The notes: generated by a model not told the origin, from the sequence alone. 64,000 nucleotides of DNA from CAWBRT01 sp963832785 (GCA_963832785.1 CAWHVF010000009.1:1-64000), one strand, 5' to 3'; counted from the stretch's first letter, positions 17,938-27,144 are shown. Numbers and translations are program-made.

Positions 17938-18345
17938 CGCCAAAATTAAACGCAGCCTGGTTCCTGGCAAAAAGTCCAGCATTGCCGACAAGACGCTTCA
18001 CCTGATCCGGCGGGACGCGCAAACTGGACGCAAAAGTCTGGACGGAATCCGCGCGGGGAGGCAGGGGAATTCCCCGACGGAAAGTAAGTTTGGGTACAGA
18101 TTAAGTCAATTATTCTCAGGCGGCGAGATCGTAACGATGATGCAATCCGCTCAGCCGGGATCGAGAAACAACTCGCTCTGCCCCGCATCGTCTCCGGGCG
18201 GCACGCTGGTGTGGCGTTTCCTTCCCCAGCCCGAGATGCGTTCTATCCTCGTGGTAATAGCGCACATATTCGGCCAAAAGGCGCTTCAGATGGCGCTCAT
18301 TGAGCACAATGACATGATCGAGCAGGTCTCGGCGACACCCGTTGG
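17938..18345 (-). pseudogene. C-terminal fragment of the integrase-core transposase
   Basis: The minus strand from about 18345 reads CRRDLLDHVIVLNERHLKRL, then AEYVRYYHEDRTHLGLGKET, ending LSGLHHRYDLAA at 18116. It is very similar to the last about 75 residues of the copy at 13407 but in opposite orientation. The tail matching 13541-13576 is at 17938-17975. All sequence upstream of the catalytic core is lost. The two fragments form inverted repeats about 4.5 kb apart around the secreted-protein gene. Confidence 0.75.
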
Positions 18346-18547
18346 AAGTCCCTGCTGAAATCCAACTGGCAGCCTATGTTATTTGTTATCGCAAATCCAA
18401 CAAGGCAGGGATACGGCGTGTGCACGCCAACGACACCGAGATCTGCTCGACGGCGGCAATTAGGCATCTCGCTTTGGAAGCGTAGAGATCTGCTGTGGGT
18501 TCAGGAACGCATCAGAGAGCTATGATTTAGTGAGGCCAACCCGTCAG

Positions 18548-18997
18548 TTAGGAGGCGAGGACTTGGCGAATCAGGTCGGCGAAACGAGTCTGCGCTTGAT
18601 CGAGAGACAGCCCTGTCACGGGACACTGGAATTTTGCACTGGCATACAATTCTTGCCGTCGTGACGAGTACTCGACCTCACGGAACTGAGCCAGGGCTCT
18701 GTTGAGACTCCTCCGCCTGTGCACCTCTTCAGGGGCGGCCACAACGGCAACCGTTGGACCCGGATACTGGGACAGCCACTCTCTTGCATGTGGAGACTCC
18801 AAAGCGCCTGCCCCGACAGCAACAATAGCAATACCTTCGCTGGAAGCCTCTTTCAAAAGAGCGCGCACCTCCTGTTGACTGCGACGAAAAAACTCTTCGG
18901 AACCGATCTCGCTGAACAGCGTCATAACGGACGGCTTACCCGATCGGGCACGAACAAGGTCTGACCAGAACGCTTGTCGCACCCGCTCAGCGACCAC
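18548..18997 (-). pseudogene. Shikimate-kinase-like protein lacking the P-loop
   Basis: 149 residues from GTG 18997 (an in-frame stop lies 10 codons upstream). The pattern TLFSEIGSEEFFRRSQQEVR, AIVAVGAGALES, TVAVVAAPEEVHRR, then SRRQELYASAKF, follows shikimate kinase from its middle to its end: the F-R-x2-E helix, the G-G-G loop (here GAG), the lid arginines and R-x3-Y. The N-terminal Walker A (G-x4-GKS/T) that binds ATP is missing, and the GGG loop is altered. A truncated, inactive gene is most likely; a P-loop-less regulatory paralogue is the alternative. The neighbouring DNA is IS-rich. Confidence 0.45.
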
Positions 18998-18999
18998 AT

Positions 19000-19409
19000 G
19001 GAATGTGACCGCGGAAGGCTGACCTTATTACGACACTGCCGCTGAAGCGGTCAGCGGAAGTCTGCAGCAGCGAGTCACAAAAATCAAGCACTTATGTGAA
19101 ATGTGAATTGGCAGCTGATCCGGAAGTAATCTGGCCTCGCCATCGTGAGATTAGTAATGGTAAGTCGGCAAGGCACTTGTAATCCAGACGTCCGCGGGTG
19201 GATGGATAGATGGGCGTTTGTTGGTACGAATCCCGAAAACCGACAGCCAACTTCCGTATTTGCCCGTCATACGCCCGGAATAGCGCAGGGCGCCTAGAAC
19301 GCGACATGATTCAAGAGGAGGAATCGCATGCGAGACAAACGGGCCAGAAACCGGTTCGTTTCGACGTGAGTCAACCGATCTGCACGTGGAGAACATGTAG
19401 GCCAGCCTT
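19000..19409. other. Intergenic, 0.4 kb, nothing recognised
   Basis: Between the shikimate-kinase-like remnant and the small Cys-rich gene. I see no supported gene, hairpin or repeat. Confidence 0.4.
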
Positions 19410-19619
19410 CTATATGGAGTGGATCTTTTTCGGGTTGGGTGCGAGGTGGCACGCCAACCGGTGTTCCACGAGGTCGGTCCTGGCGCGCATCATATCCACC
19501 TGTTTCCTGGCCGCAAGTTCAGTGCTAACCCGATAGAAGGGGGCAGCGCAGGCGTCGGCATAGCCGGTGCGCCTAAGTTCAAACGTTCGGATGAGATCGT
19601 TGCACTGTAAGCAGTCCAT
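19410..19619 (-). CDS. Small Cys-containing acidobacterial protein (69 aa)
   Basis: Start chosen at ATG 19619 because GGAGGG lies exactly six bases upstream; the ATG at 19625 would abut that site. The product begins MDCLQCNDLIRTFELRRTGY and continues with a charged helix (STELAARKQVDMMRARTDLV) followed by EHRLAC. It has a CxxC near the N-terminus and a third Cys near residue 58. I recall this layout from small proteins of unknown function in Acidobacteriota. It lies 57 bp downstream of the DUF2934 gene on the same strand, so they are probably co-transcribed. Confidence 0.6.
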   Translation of the reverse strand: MDCLQCNDLIRTFELRRTGYADACAAPFYRVSTELAARKQVDMMRARTDLVEHRLACHLAPNPKKIHSI

Positions 19620-19675
19620 GAGCATCCCTCCGGCAGTTCCTGTTTGCAGCACGAGTTGGAGGTGATGGTCTTCCC

Positions 19676-19894
19676 CTAGCGGTGCTGGTTGAGGATTTGC
19701 TGCTCGGCTGTGAGCCAATCCTGCTGGTCTTGGCCGTCTTGACCACCGCGGCGTTCGTATAACTGATAGGCCCGTGCTCTGATCTGGTCCTGGCATGGGG
19801 CCGGGGCGGAGATGGCTGTCGTTTCTCGAAGCATGCTTTTCGTGCCTGCGAGAGTCTTGGGCTTCGGGTGGTTGGATGCCTTGGAATGAAACAC
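19676..19894 (-). CDS. DUF2934 family protein (72 aa)
   Basis: The C-terminal half (IRARAYQLYERRGGQDGQDQ, then DWLTAEQQIL) is the DUF2934 signature: a short helical motif ending in W-x2-AE. The family is common in Acidobacteriota and some Proteobacteria and has no known function. Translation starts at GTG 19894, preceded by AGGAGG with a five-base spacer, so the GTG start is well supported. The N-terminal about 30 residues are basic and unstructured. Confidence 0.8.
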   Translation of the reverse strand: MFHSKASNHPKPKTLAGTKSMLRETTAISAPAPCQDQIRARAYQLYERRGGQDGQDQQDWLTAEQQILNQHR

Positions 19895-20731
19895 GTCGAC
19901 CTCCTGTTTCTGGAGCCGACTAAGAAGGGAGTACTTCAGATGAACTGACTTAGTTCAGAGGATCTGAAAGAGGATAGTAGTTGGTCTCTCAAGTTTGAGA
20001 CTACTCTGCTCTCTCACTGGAGTCAACAGCAATCCCAGGACCTGCTCCAAGACTCAATGTGCTTGTGAGGCAGCGAGCGGTCGGCCATCCGGGCGTGGCG
20101 AAGCATGGTTTTTCCCTCGATCTGCTTATCCGACTTCAACCAGCGTCGATCAGTACCGACAAGTCGGCTAGGGTCCCCCGAAACCGCGTTCTGGGAGCGA
20201 CCAGGCCGGTTTCTCTCGTGAATCTATCCGGTTGGCCGCTCCCTGGCCCAAATTACCCGTCGCCAAGTCGAGCCTGGACCAAGATTCGTCGCAAACCGTG
20301 ATCAGGGAAATCTAATTCCCTGATACGCTCCTGATAATTCCCTGTTCGATTCAACTCTGAAATTGGTGATTGGTCCCACAACTTAAACAAAATTAGACAC
20401 ATACAGCGATAGAACCCAACTAAGATGGGCCAAATTCGGTAAAATTCCCTGTAATCTTCCCTGTTAGCAGGGAAAATTGGCAGAGAGCGGTTCGCTCGGG
20501 ACTGCATCCTCCGCCATGCAGTCCTTGTTCTCCAGTGCAAGTCCGACCACTTAAGCCGAACTGCGCATTTTTCGGGAACTTTTCAAAAGATTGAGCGATA
20601 GTTTGCGCAGTTGTTGAAAATCAGATTGTTCGCGAGTTGGAAGCACGAAAGTTCGGCAACAAATCTTCGCGGCGTTGCCGGGTATTCCGCCCCGCCGAAT
20701 TCGATGCACTCGCGCACCCAAAATCGCGTAG
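19895..20731. other. Intergenic, 0.8 kb, with clustered TTCCCTG motifs
   Basis: No supported gene. Between about 20320 and 20475 the heptamer TTCCCTG occurs at least four times, with one adjacent inverted copy (TTCCCTGTTAGCAGGGAA). Its translation on the minus strand resembles noise frames often predicted in many genomes. The DUF2934 promoter should lie near 19900-20000. Confidence 0.4.
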
Positions 20732-21078
20732 GGGAAGCAGGCGCATCTATTGTTGTTTTCTTCGCGCGCATTTGAAGAGTGGGAGAAGGCCGACGCCGCC
20801 ATGACCATCACCGGCGCTGCCTGTTGGACCTCCTCCAATCAACGTTTCATGCGTTTCTGGACGAGTACATGAACCGAATTGGCAACAAGCAGGTCATTCC
20901 TCGATTGAAGGAAATGGGCCCAAAAAGCTGGTTTGGAAACTACAGGGCATTCTTTGGCGAATACCTGAAAATCGACTGGGCAGCTAGCGGAGCCGATCTT
21001 GATCTTCTCGAACAAGTCATCCTGATGCGGAACGATTTTACGCACAACATCGAATCCCAGCTAGGGCCAGCCGGATGA
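20732..21078 (+). pseudogene. Broken gene of unknown family (frameshift, truncated)
   Basis: Coding sense is visible in two frames. AFEEWEKADAAMTITGAA runs to about 20820. Loss of one C (GCTGCC-TGTTGG) then moves it to the frame DLLQSTFHAFLDEYMNRIGN, KQVIPRLKEMGPKSWFGNYR, FFGEYLKIDW, and LLEQVILMRNDFTHN, ending soon after at an abrupt junction (about 21056, stop 21078). The R-N-D-F-x-H block recalls the R-x4-6-H motif of HEPN RNases, but the domain is incomplete and I do not claim it. Both ends are missing. Confidence 0.5.
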
Positions 21079-21144
21079 AAGATGCCGTCCCTGATGGTTT
21101 GCGTGTATGATCAACGGCGGAAAAATGAGGTGAGATAAGGTGAG

Positions 21145-21990
21145 ATGATGAGTAACAAGATTATCCTTACACTTGCTCCCACCGGGAATGTGCCCACGCG
21201 GGAGATGACGTCCCACGTCCCAATAACACCGCAGGAAATAGCCGCCCAGATTTACGAGTGCTGGCAGGAGGGAGCGGCCGTAGCCCACATCCACACGCGC
21301 GACAAGAACGGCCGCCCGACCTCGGACGTAGAAGTCAATCGCGAGGTCCTGGCCGAGCTGGATAAGTACCCCGATTGCGACATCATCCGCCAGGTTTCAA
21401 CCGGCGGGCGCGCCGGCAAGAACTACAAAGAGCGCGGCCAGATGTTGTGTCTCTGCCCGGAGATGGCCAGCCTGGCAACCGGTTCTTCCAACTTCCCCAC
21501 CATGGCCAACTTCAACGATCCGGAAACGGTCTCTTACCTCGCCGGCGAAATGCGCAAGTACAATATCAAGCCCGAGATCGAAGTATTCGATACGGCGATG
21601 CTCTGGAACGCCTTCAAATTGGCGGAAAAGGGGGAGATATCCACCCCGCTGCATATCAACCTGGTGCTGGGAGTTCCCGGTTCACAGCCGGCCTCAGAAA
21701 AGGCGCTGTTCTATCTCTGCGACCATCTGCCGAAAGAGTGTACCTGGGGCGTAACCGTCATTGGCAAGGAACACGTAAAACTATCGGTCATTGCCATGGC
21801 GCTCGGCGGGCACGTGCGCGTTGGTCTTGAGGACAACGTCTTTCATAGCAAGGGAGTTCTTGCTACCAACCTGGGTTTGCTGCGCCGCATGAAGCAGATC
21901 GCATTGGCCGTCGGCCGGGAGCTGGCCACGCCGGCAGAAGCCAGAAAGATGCTCGGCCTGGTGCCAAAGGCGGCAGCATCGGCAAAGTAG
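21145..21990 (+). CDS. BKACE family beta-keto acid cleavage enzyme (DUF849)
   Basis: 281 residues. BKACE enzymes condense a beta-keto acid with acetyl-CoA and release acetoacetate plus a new CoA ester; Kce of lysine fermentation is the founder. Zn-ligand motifs are visible: HIHTRD (about residue 48-53) and RVGLEDN (about 226-232). Other family blocks are NFPTMANFND and GVTVIGKEH. It begins at ATG 21145 (a second ATG follows directly; GGTGAG upstream). The downstream HisD-like and SDR dehydrogenases and ABC importer on the same strand suggest a catabolic block, but the VWA gene and about 0.3 kb separate it from them. The specific keto acid cannot be read from sequence. Confidence 0.9.
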   Translation: MMSNKIILTLAPTGNVPTREMTSHVPITPQEIAAQIYECWQEGAAVAHIHTRDKNGRPTSDVEVNREVLAELDKYPDCDIIRQVSTGGRAGKNYKERGQMLCLCPEMASLATGSSNFPTMANFNDPETVSYLAGEMRKYNIKPEIEVFDTAMLWNAFKLAEKGEISTPLHINLVLGVPGSQPASEKALFYLCDHLPKECTWGVTVIGKEHVKLSVIAMALGGHVRVGLEDNVFHSKGVLATNLGLLRRMKQIALAVGRELATPAEARKMLGLVPKAAASAK

Positions 21991-22281
21991 CTTGCCGCAG
22001 AAGGCGGGTGTTTCAGCATCGAGAAACTGAGAAGCGGCGGCGATTCAGGTGTACACTCTCGCCCACCCGGGGTACCAATATGGAAATCCTGGATTGTACT
22101 GCTCACGGCAATTTTGACGCGAAATCGGGCCCGAGCACAACAACGGAAAGGCGATCTGGCAGCTACTTTTCAGAAGGATAACAGGGGCAACTCTGCCATG
22201 GCACCGGCGCGGTGATTTTCAGTTGACAAGCGGGCCCGCGCGTTTGAGGCTTAGTTGTTCCTCGATCTAGGGGAGGAGCCC

Positions 22282-23373
22282 ATGTCGCTTATAAGTTCCG
22301 GCTGCAAAGGCCCGATGGTTATGCTCGTCGGCCTGGTACTGGCGGTGATGGCGAATGCGCAGCCGCCGGCTACGCCTTCGACGGATGCCGCCAAGGTGAG
22401 CCTCCTGGTGACGGTGCGTGACAAGCACGGGAAAATCGTCGGCAACCTGTCGCCGAACGACTTCACGGTGGAGGAAAACGGCCGCCCCCAGGTTATTCGC
22501 GACTTCGGCCGCGCCGGCGAGCTGCCGCTCACGCTCGGTTTCGTGGTCGATACCGCTTTGACCGAGCGCCAGTTTCTGGAGCAGCGAAATTCGGCTACCG
22601 GCAAGTTTATTGACCAACTCCTGCGCGAAGACAAGGACAAGGCTTTTCTGATCCAGTTCAACCGCGAAGTGGAGCTGCTTCAGGACCTCACCCCGTCGCG
22701 GCAAGCGCTGACCACCGCCTTCGGGTCGCTGGAGAAGCCCAGTCTGAACCGTCCGGCGGACAGCACTCGCTCCGGCGGCGCCGTGCTCTATGACGCCATT
22801 TACCTTTCCGGCACCGAGCTGATGCAAAAGCAGGCGGGGCGCAAGGTGATCATTGTCTTCTCCGACGGCGTGGATCGCGGCAGCAAGGTGACCCTGGCGC
22901 GAGCCATCGAAGCCGCGCAGCGGGCCGATACCATCGTCTACACCATCCTGGTTCCCAATCCACAGGAAGGCGGCCAGAACCCCTACCGGCACGACCGGGG
23001 AGGCCTTGGCGGCCCTCTAGGCCCTCACGGCCCTTTAGGCTATCCCTTCCCACGTTCTCCGGAGTCCTATCCGCAACCGCCGCACCAGGGTCGCGGCGAA
23101 GGCAAGGACACGCTGCAGCGCGTCTCCAAGCCAACCGGCGGCCGCGTCTTCGAATTCTCCAAAAAGCAAACGCTCGAGCAGATATACCAGCAAATCCAGG
23201 AGGAGCTACGCAACCAGTACAATCTCGGCTATACTTCGGACGGCTTATGGGCGACCTCCGAGTACCGCAAAATCGACGTGAACACCAAAAAGAACGACCT
23301 GCTCGTGCAGGCCAGGGACGGCTATTATCCCGCCCGGCAACCCGATTCTAAGAAGGAGACAAAACAGAATTAG
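22282..23373 (+). CDS. Secreted VWFA-related acidobacterial domain protein
   Basis: 363 residues. ATG 22282 is preceded by GGGGAGGAG, a better start than the upstream TTG at 22255. A signal peptide (GPMVMLVGLVLAVMANA) ends around residue 25. An N-terminal Ig-like segment (SLLVTVRDKHGKIVGNLSPN; FTVEENGRPQ) is followed by a von Willebrand A domain with a divergent MIDAS beginning LGFVVDTALTERQ (the usual DxSxS is replaced by DTALT) and FSDGVDRGSKV. A Gly/Pro/His-rich insert lies at about 240-285. The VWFA-related Acidobacterial architecture (TIGR03436) is highly characteristic of the phylum. Function is unknown; extracytoplasmic adhesion or assembly is assumed. Confidence 0.88.
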   Translation: MSLISSGCKGPMVMLVGLVLAVMANAQPPATPSTDAAKVSLLVTVRDKHGKIVGNLSPNDFTVEENGRPQVIRDFGRAGELPLTLGFVVDTALTERQFLEQRNSATGKFIDQLLREDKDKAFLIQFNREVELLQDLTPSRQALTTAFGSLEKPSLNRPADSTRSGGAVLYDAIYLSGTELMQKQAGRKVIIVFSDGVDRGSKVTLARAIEAAQRADTIVYTILVPNPQEGGQNPYRHDRGGLGGPLGPHGPLGYPFPRSPESYPQPPHQGRGEGKDTLQRVSKPTGGRVFEFSKKQTLEQIYQQIQEELRNQYNLGYTSDGLWATSEYRKIDVNTKKNDLLVQARDGYYPARQPDSKKETKQN

Positions 23374-23590
23374 CCGATATGGCGGCGATGCTTTCTGACC
23401 GCTATGGCAGCGCTGGGAAAAACGCAATAGTGAATTTTTAAAAGTCATCCTGGGCGAAGCGAAGTATCTGCTGTTGTCGAAAACCAGGCAGATCCAGCTC
23501 TAATGCTGTGGCCAGATGAGGCGCCGGCGTCGAAGCCTGAGGAAAATCCGGAGTAGTACCGCCCGGAAGCTCAATCAGAGGAGGAACACC

Positions 23591-24892
23591 GTGGCTGAAT
23601 ATCTGAAAAAGGCAAAAGAAAAACCGGAAGAGGATATACGCGCGGTACAGGACGCCGTACGGGAGATCCTGTACAAGGTCAAGAAGGAAGGCGAAGCGGC
23701 GGTCCGCTACTACGCCAAGACCTTCGACAAGTGGGAGCCGAAGAGCTTCAAGCTCTCGCCGGACGAGATGCGCGCGGCGAAGAAACAACTGCCGGTGAGC
23801 GAGGTCGAAGACATCGACTTCTGCCAGGCGCAGATCAAGAATTTCGCCCAAGAGCAGATGAAGCGCCTGATCGACTTTGAAACCGAGACGCTTCCCGGAG
23901 TGCATCTTGGACAGAAAGTCCTTCCGGTGGCCTCCAGCGGCGCCTATGTTCCCGGCGGGCGTTACCCGATGCTGGCCTCGGCGCACATGACCGTCATTAC
24001 GCCGAAGGTCGCCGGGGTTAAGCGCGTCGTTGCCTGCTCCCCGCCGAACAAGGGCCAGGGGCTGTGGCCGGCCACGCTATACTCCATGGTCGCCGGCGGC
24101 GCCGACGAGGTCTATTGCATGGGCGGCGTCTACGCCCTGGCCGCCATGGCTTACGGCATGGAAGGCGAAGACCTGAAGCCAGTCGACGTTATGGCCGGGG
24201 CCGGCAACAAGTATGTTGCCGAAGCCAAGAAGCAGTTGTACGGCACCGTCGGCATCGACCTGCTGGCCGGACCGACCGAAATCCTGGTGATAGTCGACGA
24301 CACAGCCGATCCCTGGATCGTGGCCGCCGACCTGCTCGGCCAAGCCGAGCACGATCCCAATGCCCGCCAGTGCCTCATCTCGCTCTCGCGCAAGATGGCA
24401 CAGGATGTCATGAAAGAAGTCGACCGGCAGTTGATTGACCTGCCCACGCGCGAGATCGCCAGCGTCGCCTGGCGCGACAACGGCGACGTGATCGTGGTTG
24501 ACTCGCCCGAGGAGGCGGTCAAGGTCAGCGACGAGTGGGCGCCCGAGCACCTGGAGATACAGACCAAGGACTGGCGGTATTACCTGGATAACTGCCGCAA
24601 CTACGGTTCGGTCTTCCTGGGCGAAGAGACCACGGTAGCCTATGGCGACAAGACCATCGGCACCAACCACGTGCTGCCCACCATGCGCGCCGCCCGCTAT
24701 ACCGGCGGGCTGTCGGTCGGCAAGTTCGTCAAGACCGTAACCTACCAGTATGCCACCAAGGAAGCTTCGTACAAGATTGCCGCTGTCTGCGAGCGGGCTT
24801 GCAACTACGAGAACATGCTCGCCCACGGCATCTCCTGCAAGGTGAGGAAAGAGAAGTACGCGAAATTTGCCAAGTCGTCCACTGCGAGGTGA
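23591..24892 (+). CDS. Histidinol-dehydrogenase-family enzyme (catabolic HisD paralogue)
   Basis: 433 residues from GTG 23591, which has GAGGAGG upstream. HisD-family features are present: GAYVPGGRYP (about residue 118-127), NAD site AGAGNKYVAEAK, AEHDPNARQ (Zn-ligand His), APEHLEI, and AHGISCKVR near the C-terminus. No other his genes are near, and an SDR follows 5 bp later, then an ABC importer. This placement resembles HpsN (sulfopropanediol 3-dehydrogenase) and other HisD homologues that oxidise diols to acids. By eye the N-terminus (EDIRAVQDAVREILYKVKKE) is also nearer to that catabolic branch. A biosynthetic role seems unlikely; the substrate is not proven. Confidence 0.85.
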   Translation: MAEYLKKAKEKPEEDIRAVQDAVREILYKVKKEGEAAVRYYAKTFDKWEPKSFKLSPDEMRAAKKQLPVSEVEDIDFCQAQIKNFAQEQMKRLIDFETETLPGVHLGQKVLPVASSGAYVPGGRYPMLASAHMTVITPKVAGVKRVVACSPPNKGQGLWPATLYSMVAGGADEVYCMGGVYALAAMAYGMEGEDLKPVDVMAGAGNKYVAEAKKQLYGTVGIDLLAGPTEILVIVDDTADPWIVAADLLGQAEHDPNARQCLISLSRKMAQDVMKEVDRQLIDLPTREIASVAWRDNGDVIVVDSPEEAVKVSDEWAPEHLEIQTKDWRYYLDNCRNYGSVFLGEETTVAYGDKTIGTNHVLPTMRAARYTGGLSVGKFVKTVTYQYATKEASYKIAAVCERACNYENMLAHGISCKVRKEKYAKFAKSSTAR

Positions 24893-24897
24893 GGCCG

Positions 24898-25668
24898 ATG
24901 AAAAGCAACCTGCCTAGCTTTGATCTGTCGGGCAAAGTGGCGGTGATAACCGGGGGAGCGCGCGGAATCGGCTTTGCCGTGGCCGAGGGCCTGGCCTGCC
25001 ACGGGGCGGACATCGTGCTGGTCGACCGCTTGCACGACGAGCTGGAAGAGGCGCGCAAGAGCATCGAGCAGATGGGGCGCCGCGCCCTGGGCATCGAACT
25101 CGATCTCACCCGCACCGCCGAAATCACGAAGATGGCCGAACGGGCGCTGGCCGCCTTCGGGCATCTCGATATCCTGGTGACCTGCGCCGGAATCAACATC
25201 CAGCAAATGGCCGTCGACGTTACCGAAGAGGCTTGGGACAAGATACTGAACATCAATCTCAAGGCCCTCTTCTTCTCCTGCCAGGCGGTGGGACGAGTGA
25301 TGATCCAGCAGAAGAGCGGCAAGATCATCAACATGTCTTCCCAGACCGGCAGCGTGGCCATCCCCAGGCGGGCCGCCTACTGCTCCAGCAAGGGCGCGGT
25401 CAACATGTTGACTAAGCTGCTGGCGCTGGAGTGGGCGCCGTACAACATCAACGTCAACGCGGTCGCGCCCACCTTCATCGAGACCAAGTTCACCGAGCCG
25501 ATGTTCAAGGACGAAGCCTTCAAGCAGTACTGCATCGACAACATTCTGCTCGGCCGGCTGGGTAAGCCCGCCGATGTTGTCGGTGCCGTTCTCTATCTTG
25601 CTTCGCCGGCCGCGGAGTTGGTCACCGGGCACATCCTGGCCGTCGATGGGGGGTGGACCGCACGCTGA
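24898..25668 (+). CDS. Short-chain dehydrogenase/reductase (SDR)
   Basis: 256 residues from ATG 24898. The classical SDR layout is complete: cofactor motif TGGARGIG (about residue 18-25), acidic residue VDR after beta-2 (NAD preference likely), NNAG equivalent CAGIN, catalytic S in MSSQTGS, YCSSK (Tyr/Lys), and the C-terminal GHILAVDGGW. The closest general pattern is gluconate-5-dehydrogenase/3-oxoacyl-reductase-like SDRs. It follows the HisD-like gene by 5 bp and precedes the binding protein, so it is very likely the partner oxidoreductase in one catabolic route. Confidence 0.9.
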   Translation: MKSNLPSFDLSGKVAVITGGARGIGFAVAEGLACHGADIVLVDRLHDELEEARKSIEQMGRRALGIELDLTRTAEITKMAERALAAFGHLDILVTCAGINIQQMAVDVTEEAWDKILNINLKALFFSCQAVGRVMIQQKSGKIINMSSQTGSVAIPRRAAYCSSKGAVNMLTKLLALEWAPYNINVNAVAPTFIETKFTEPMFKDEAFKQYCIDNILLGRLGKPADVVGAVLYLASPAAELVTGHILAVDGGWTAR

Positions 25669-25881
25669 ACCCGGACTAGCCGTGCCGGATTTATTGGCCC
25701 CAGCAAACGCGTCTTTATGTTTGCCGGGGTGAGTCTGGCGCCGGCGGACTTTGGGCCCGTTCGCCGGCGTTTGCCGCGCCGTCCAACTGGTCTCCTCCGG
25801 GAAGCGCCGGGGATGACGCTTACCAGACGCGATCTCAGGGCCCGGGGCCCTTTATACCTACATAAGGAGAGGAGGAAGATT

Positions 25882-27144
25882 ATGGACGAGAGCAAAGCGA
25901 AAGTGTCACGGCGGTCGTTTCTGAAGGGCAGCGCCGCAGCAGCGGGTCTCTCCGTATTCGGGATGCCTTCGATTGTCATGGGCGCGCCGCAGGGCGTGGT
26001 CAAGTATGGGACCATGTTCCCCTTGACCGGGACCTACTCGGCCCTGGGCGCCGACCAGATGAAGGCTACCCAGTTGGCCGTCGATGAATGGAACGCCAAG
26101 GGTGGCGTGCTGGGCCGCAAGATCGAATGGGTCTACCGCGACGACCAGCTCAACGGCGCCGTGGCCCTGCGCCGCGCCAAGGAGCTGGTGGAGGAGGACA
26201 AGTGCGAATTCCTCGGCGGCACCCTCTCCGGCGCCATTTCTCTTGCCATCAATGAATTCGCCGGCAAGAACAAGGTTCCCTACGTGGCCTATTGCCAGTC
26301 GGACATGGTGCTGGGCGGCGATCTCAACAAGTACGGCTTCGCCTTCATGGTGATTCCGTACTCCGCCGCCCTGGCCACCTCCAAATACGCCTTCACCCAC
26401 CTGGGCAAGAAGTGGTTCGCAGTGACCGCCGACTACCGCTGGGGGCAGAGCCTGCTGGAAGGCTGGATGTGGCAGAGCCAGCAGATGGGCGCGCAGTTTC
26501 TCGGCAACATCTATGCTCCGCTCGGTGCCACCGACTTCTCCACCTACTTCACCCGCATCATGGCCGCCAAGCCGGATGTGCTGGTGATGAACAATCTGGG
26601 CGCCGACCAGACGGCGGCACTCAAGCAGGCGAGCGAGCTCGGTCTGACCAAGCGCATGAAGATCGTCTGCACCAAGACCGCCCTGACCACCATGAAAGAG
26701 GTGGGCGCTGCCTACGACGAGAATGTGCTGGGCGGCATGTCGTTCTACTGGGGACTCCGCGACAAGTACCCGGCCAGCAAGAAATTCATGGACGCCTACA
26801 TGAAGAAGTACGGGCAGCCGGTGGAGCAGGACGGCGAATGCGGCTACGTGGCCACCAACGTCCTTTTCATGGCCATGCAGAAGGCCAAGACCACCACCGA
26901 CCATGAAAAGATCGCGGCTGCCATGGAAGGCATGAAGTACACGCTGACCAAGGGGCCCGAGTACGTGCGCGCCTGCGATCACCAGCGCGTGCAGAGCTAC
27001 CTGCTGCTGCGCGGCAAGGGAAGAAAGGCGAACGGTTGGGACCTGGCGGAGATCGTCGAAGAGGTGCCGGGCGATTCCATCATCATGTCCTGCGCCGACA
27101 ACTCCAAGAAGCTGCCGTTCGCCAACGTCAAGCTGCCGAAGTAG
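25882..27144 (+). CDS. ABC transporter substrate-binding protein (Liv type, Tat-exported)
   Basis: 420 residues starting at ATG 25882, preceded by AGGAGAGGAGGAAG. The N-terminus SRRSFLKGSAAAAGLS is a twin-arginine signal. The mature part has the type I periplasmic fold of branched-chain amino-acid/amide/urea binding proteins: VVKYGTMFPLTGTYSALGAD, EWNAKGGVLGRKIE, and CEFLGGTLSGA. It is followed by LivH, LivM, LivG and LivF on the same strand and is therefore their receptor. Liv-type receptors bind many carboxylates and amides; with BKACE, HisD-like and SDR genes upstream a carboxylic or amino-acid-like growth substrate is inferred. Confidence 0.92.
   Translation: MDESKAKVSRRSFLKGSAAAAGLSVFGMPSIVMGAPQGVVKYGTMFPLTGTYSALGADQMKATQLAVDEWNAKGGVLGRKIEWVYRDDQLNGAVALRRAKELVEEDKCEFLGGTLSGAISLAINEFAGKNKVPYVAYCQSDMVLGGDLNKYGFAFMVIPYSAALATSKYAFTHLGKKWFAVTADYRWGQSLLEGWMWQSQQMGAQFLGNIYAPLGATDFSTYFTRIMAAKPDVLVMNNLGADQTAALKQASELGLTKRMKIVCTKTALTTMKEVGAAYDENVLGGMSFYWGLRDKYPASKKFMDAYMKKYGQPVEQDGECGYVATNVLFMAMQKAKTTTDHEKIAAAMEGMKYTLTKGPEYVRACDHQRVQSYLLLRGKGRKANGWDLAEIVEEVPGDSIIMSCADNSKKLPFANVKLPK

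Noticed and set aside
20253..20540. Minus-strand open frame of about 95 codons with TTCCCTG-rich DNA
   Set aside because: Resembles frequently mis-predicted low-complexity frames, has no ribosome site or recognisable domain; kept only as part of the intergenic description.
22200..22281. TTGACA at 22223 as the -35 box of the VWA gene
   Set aside because: No acceptable -10 element at 16-18 bp.
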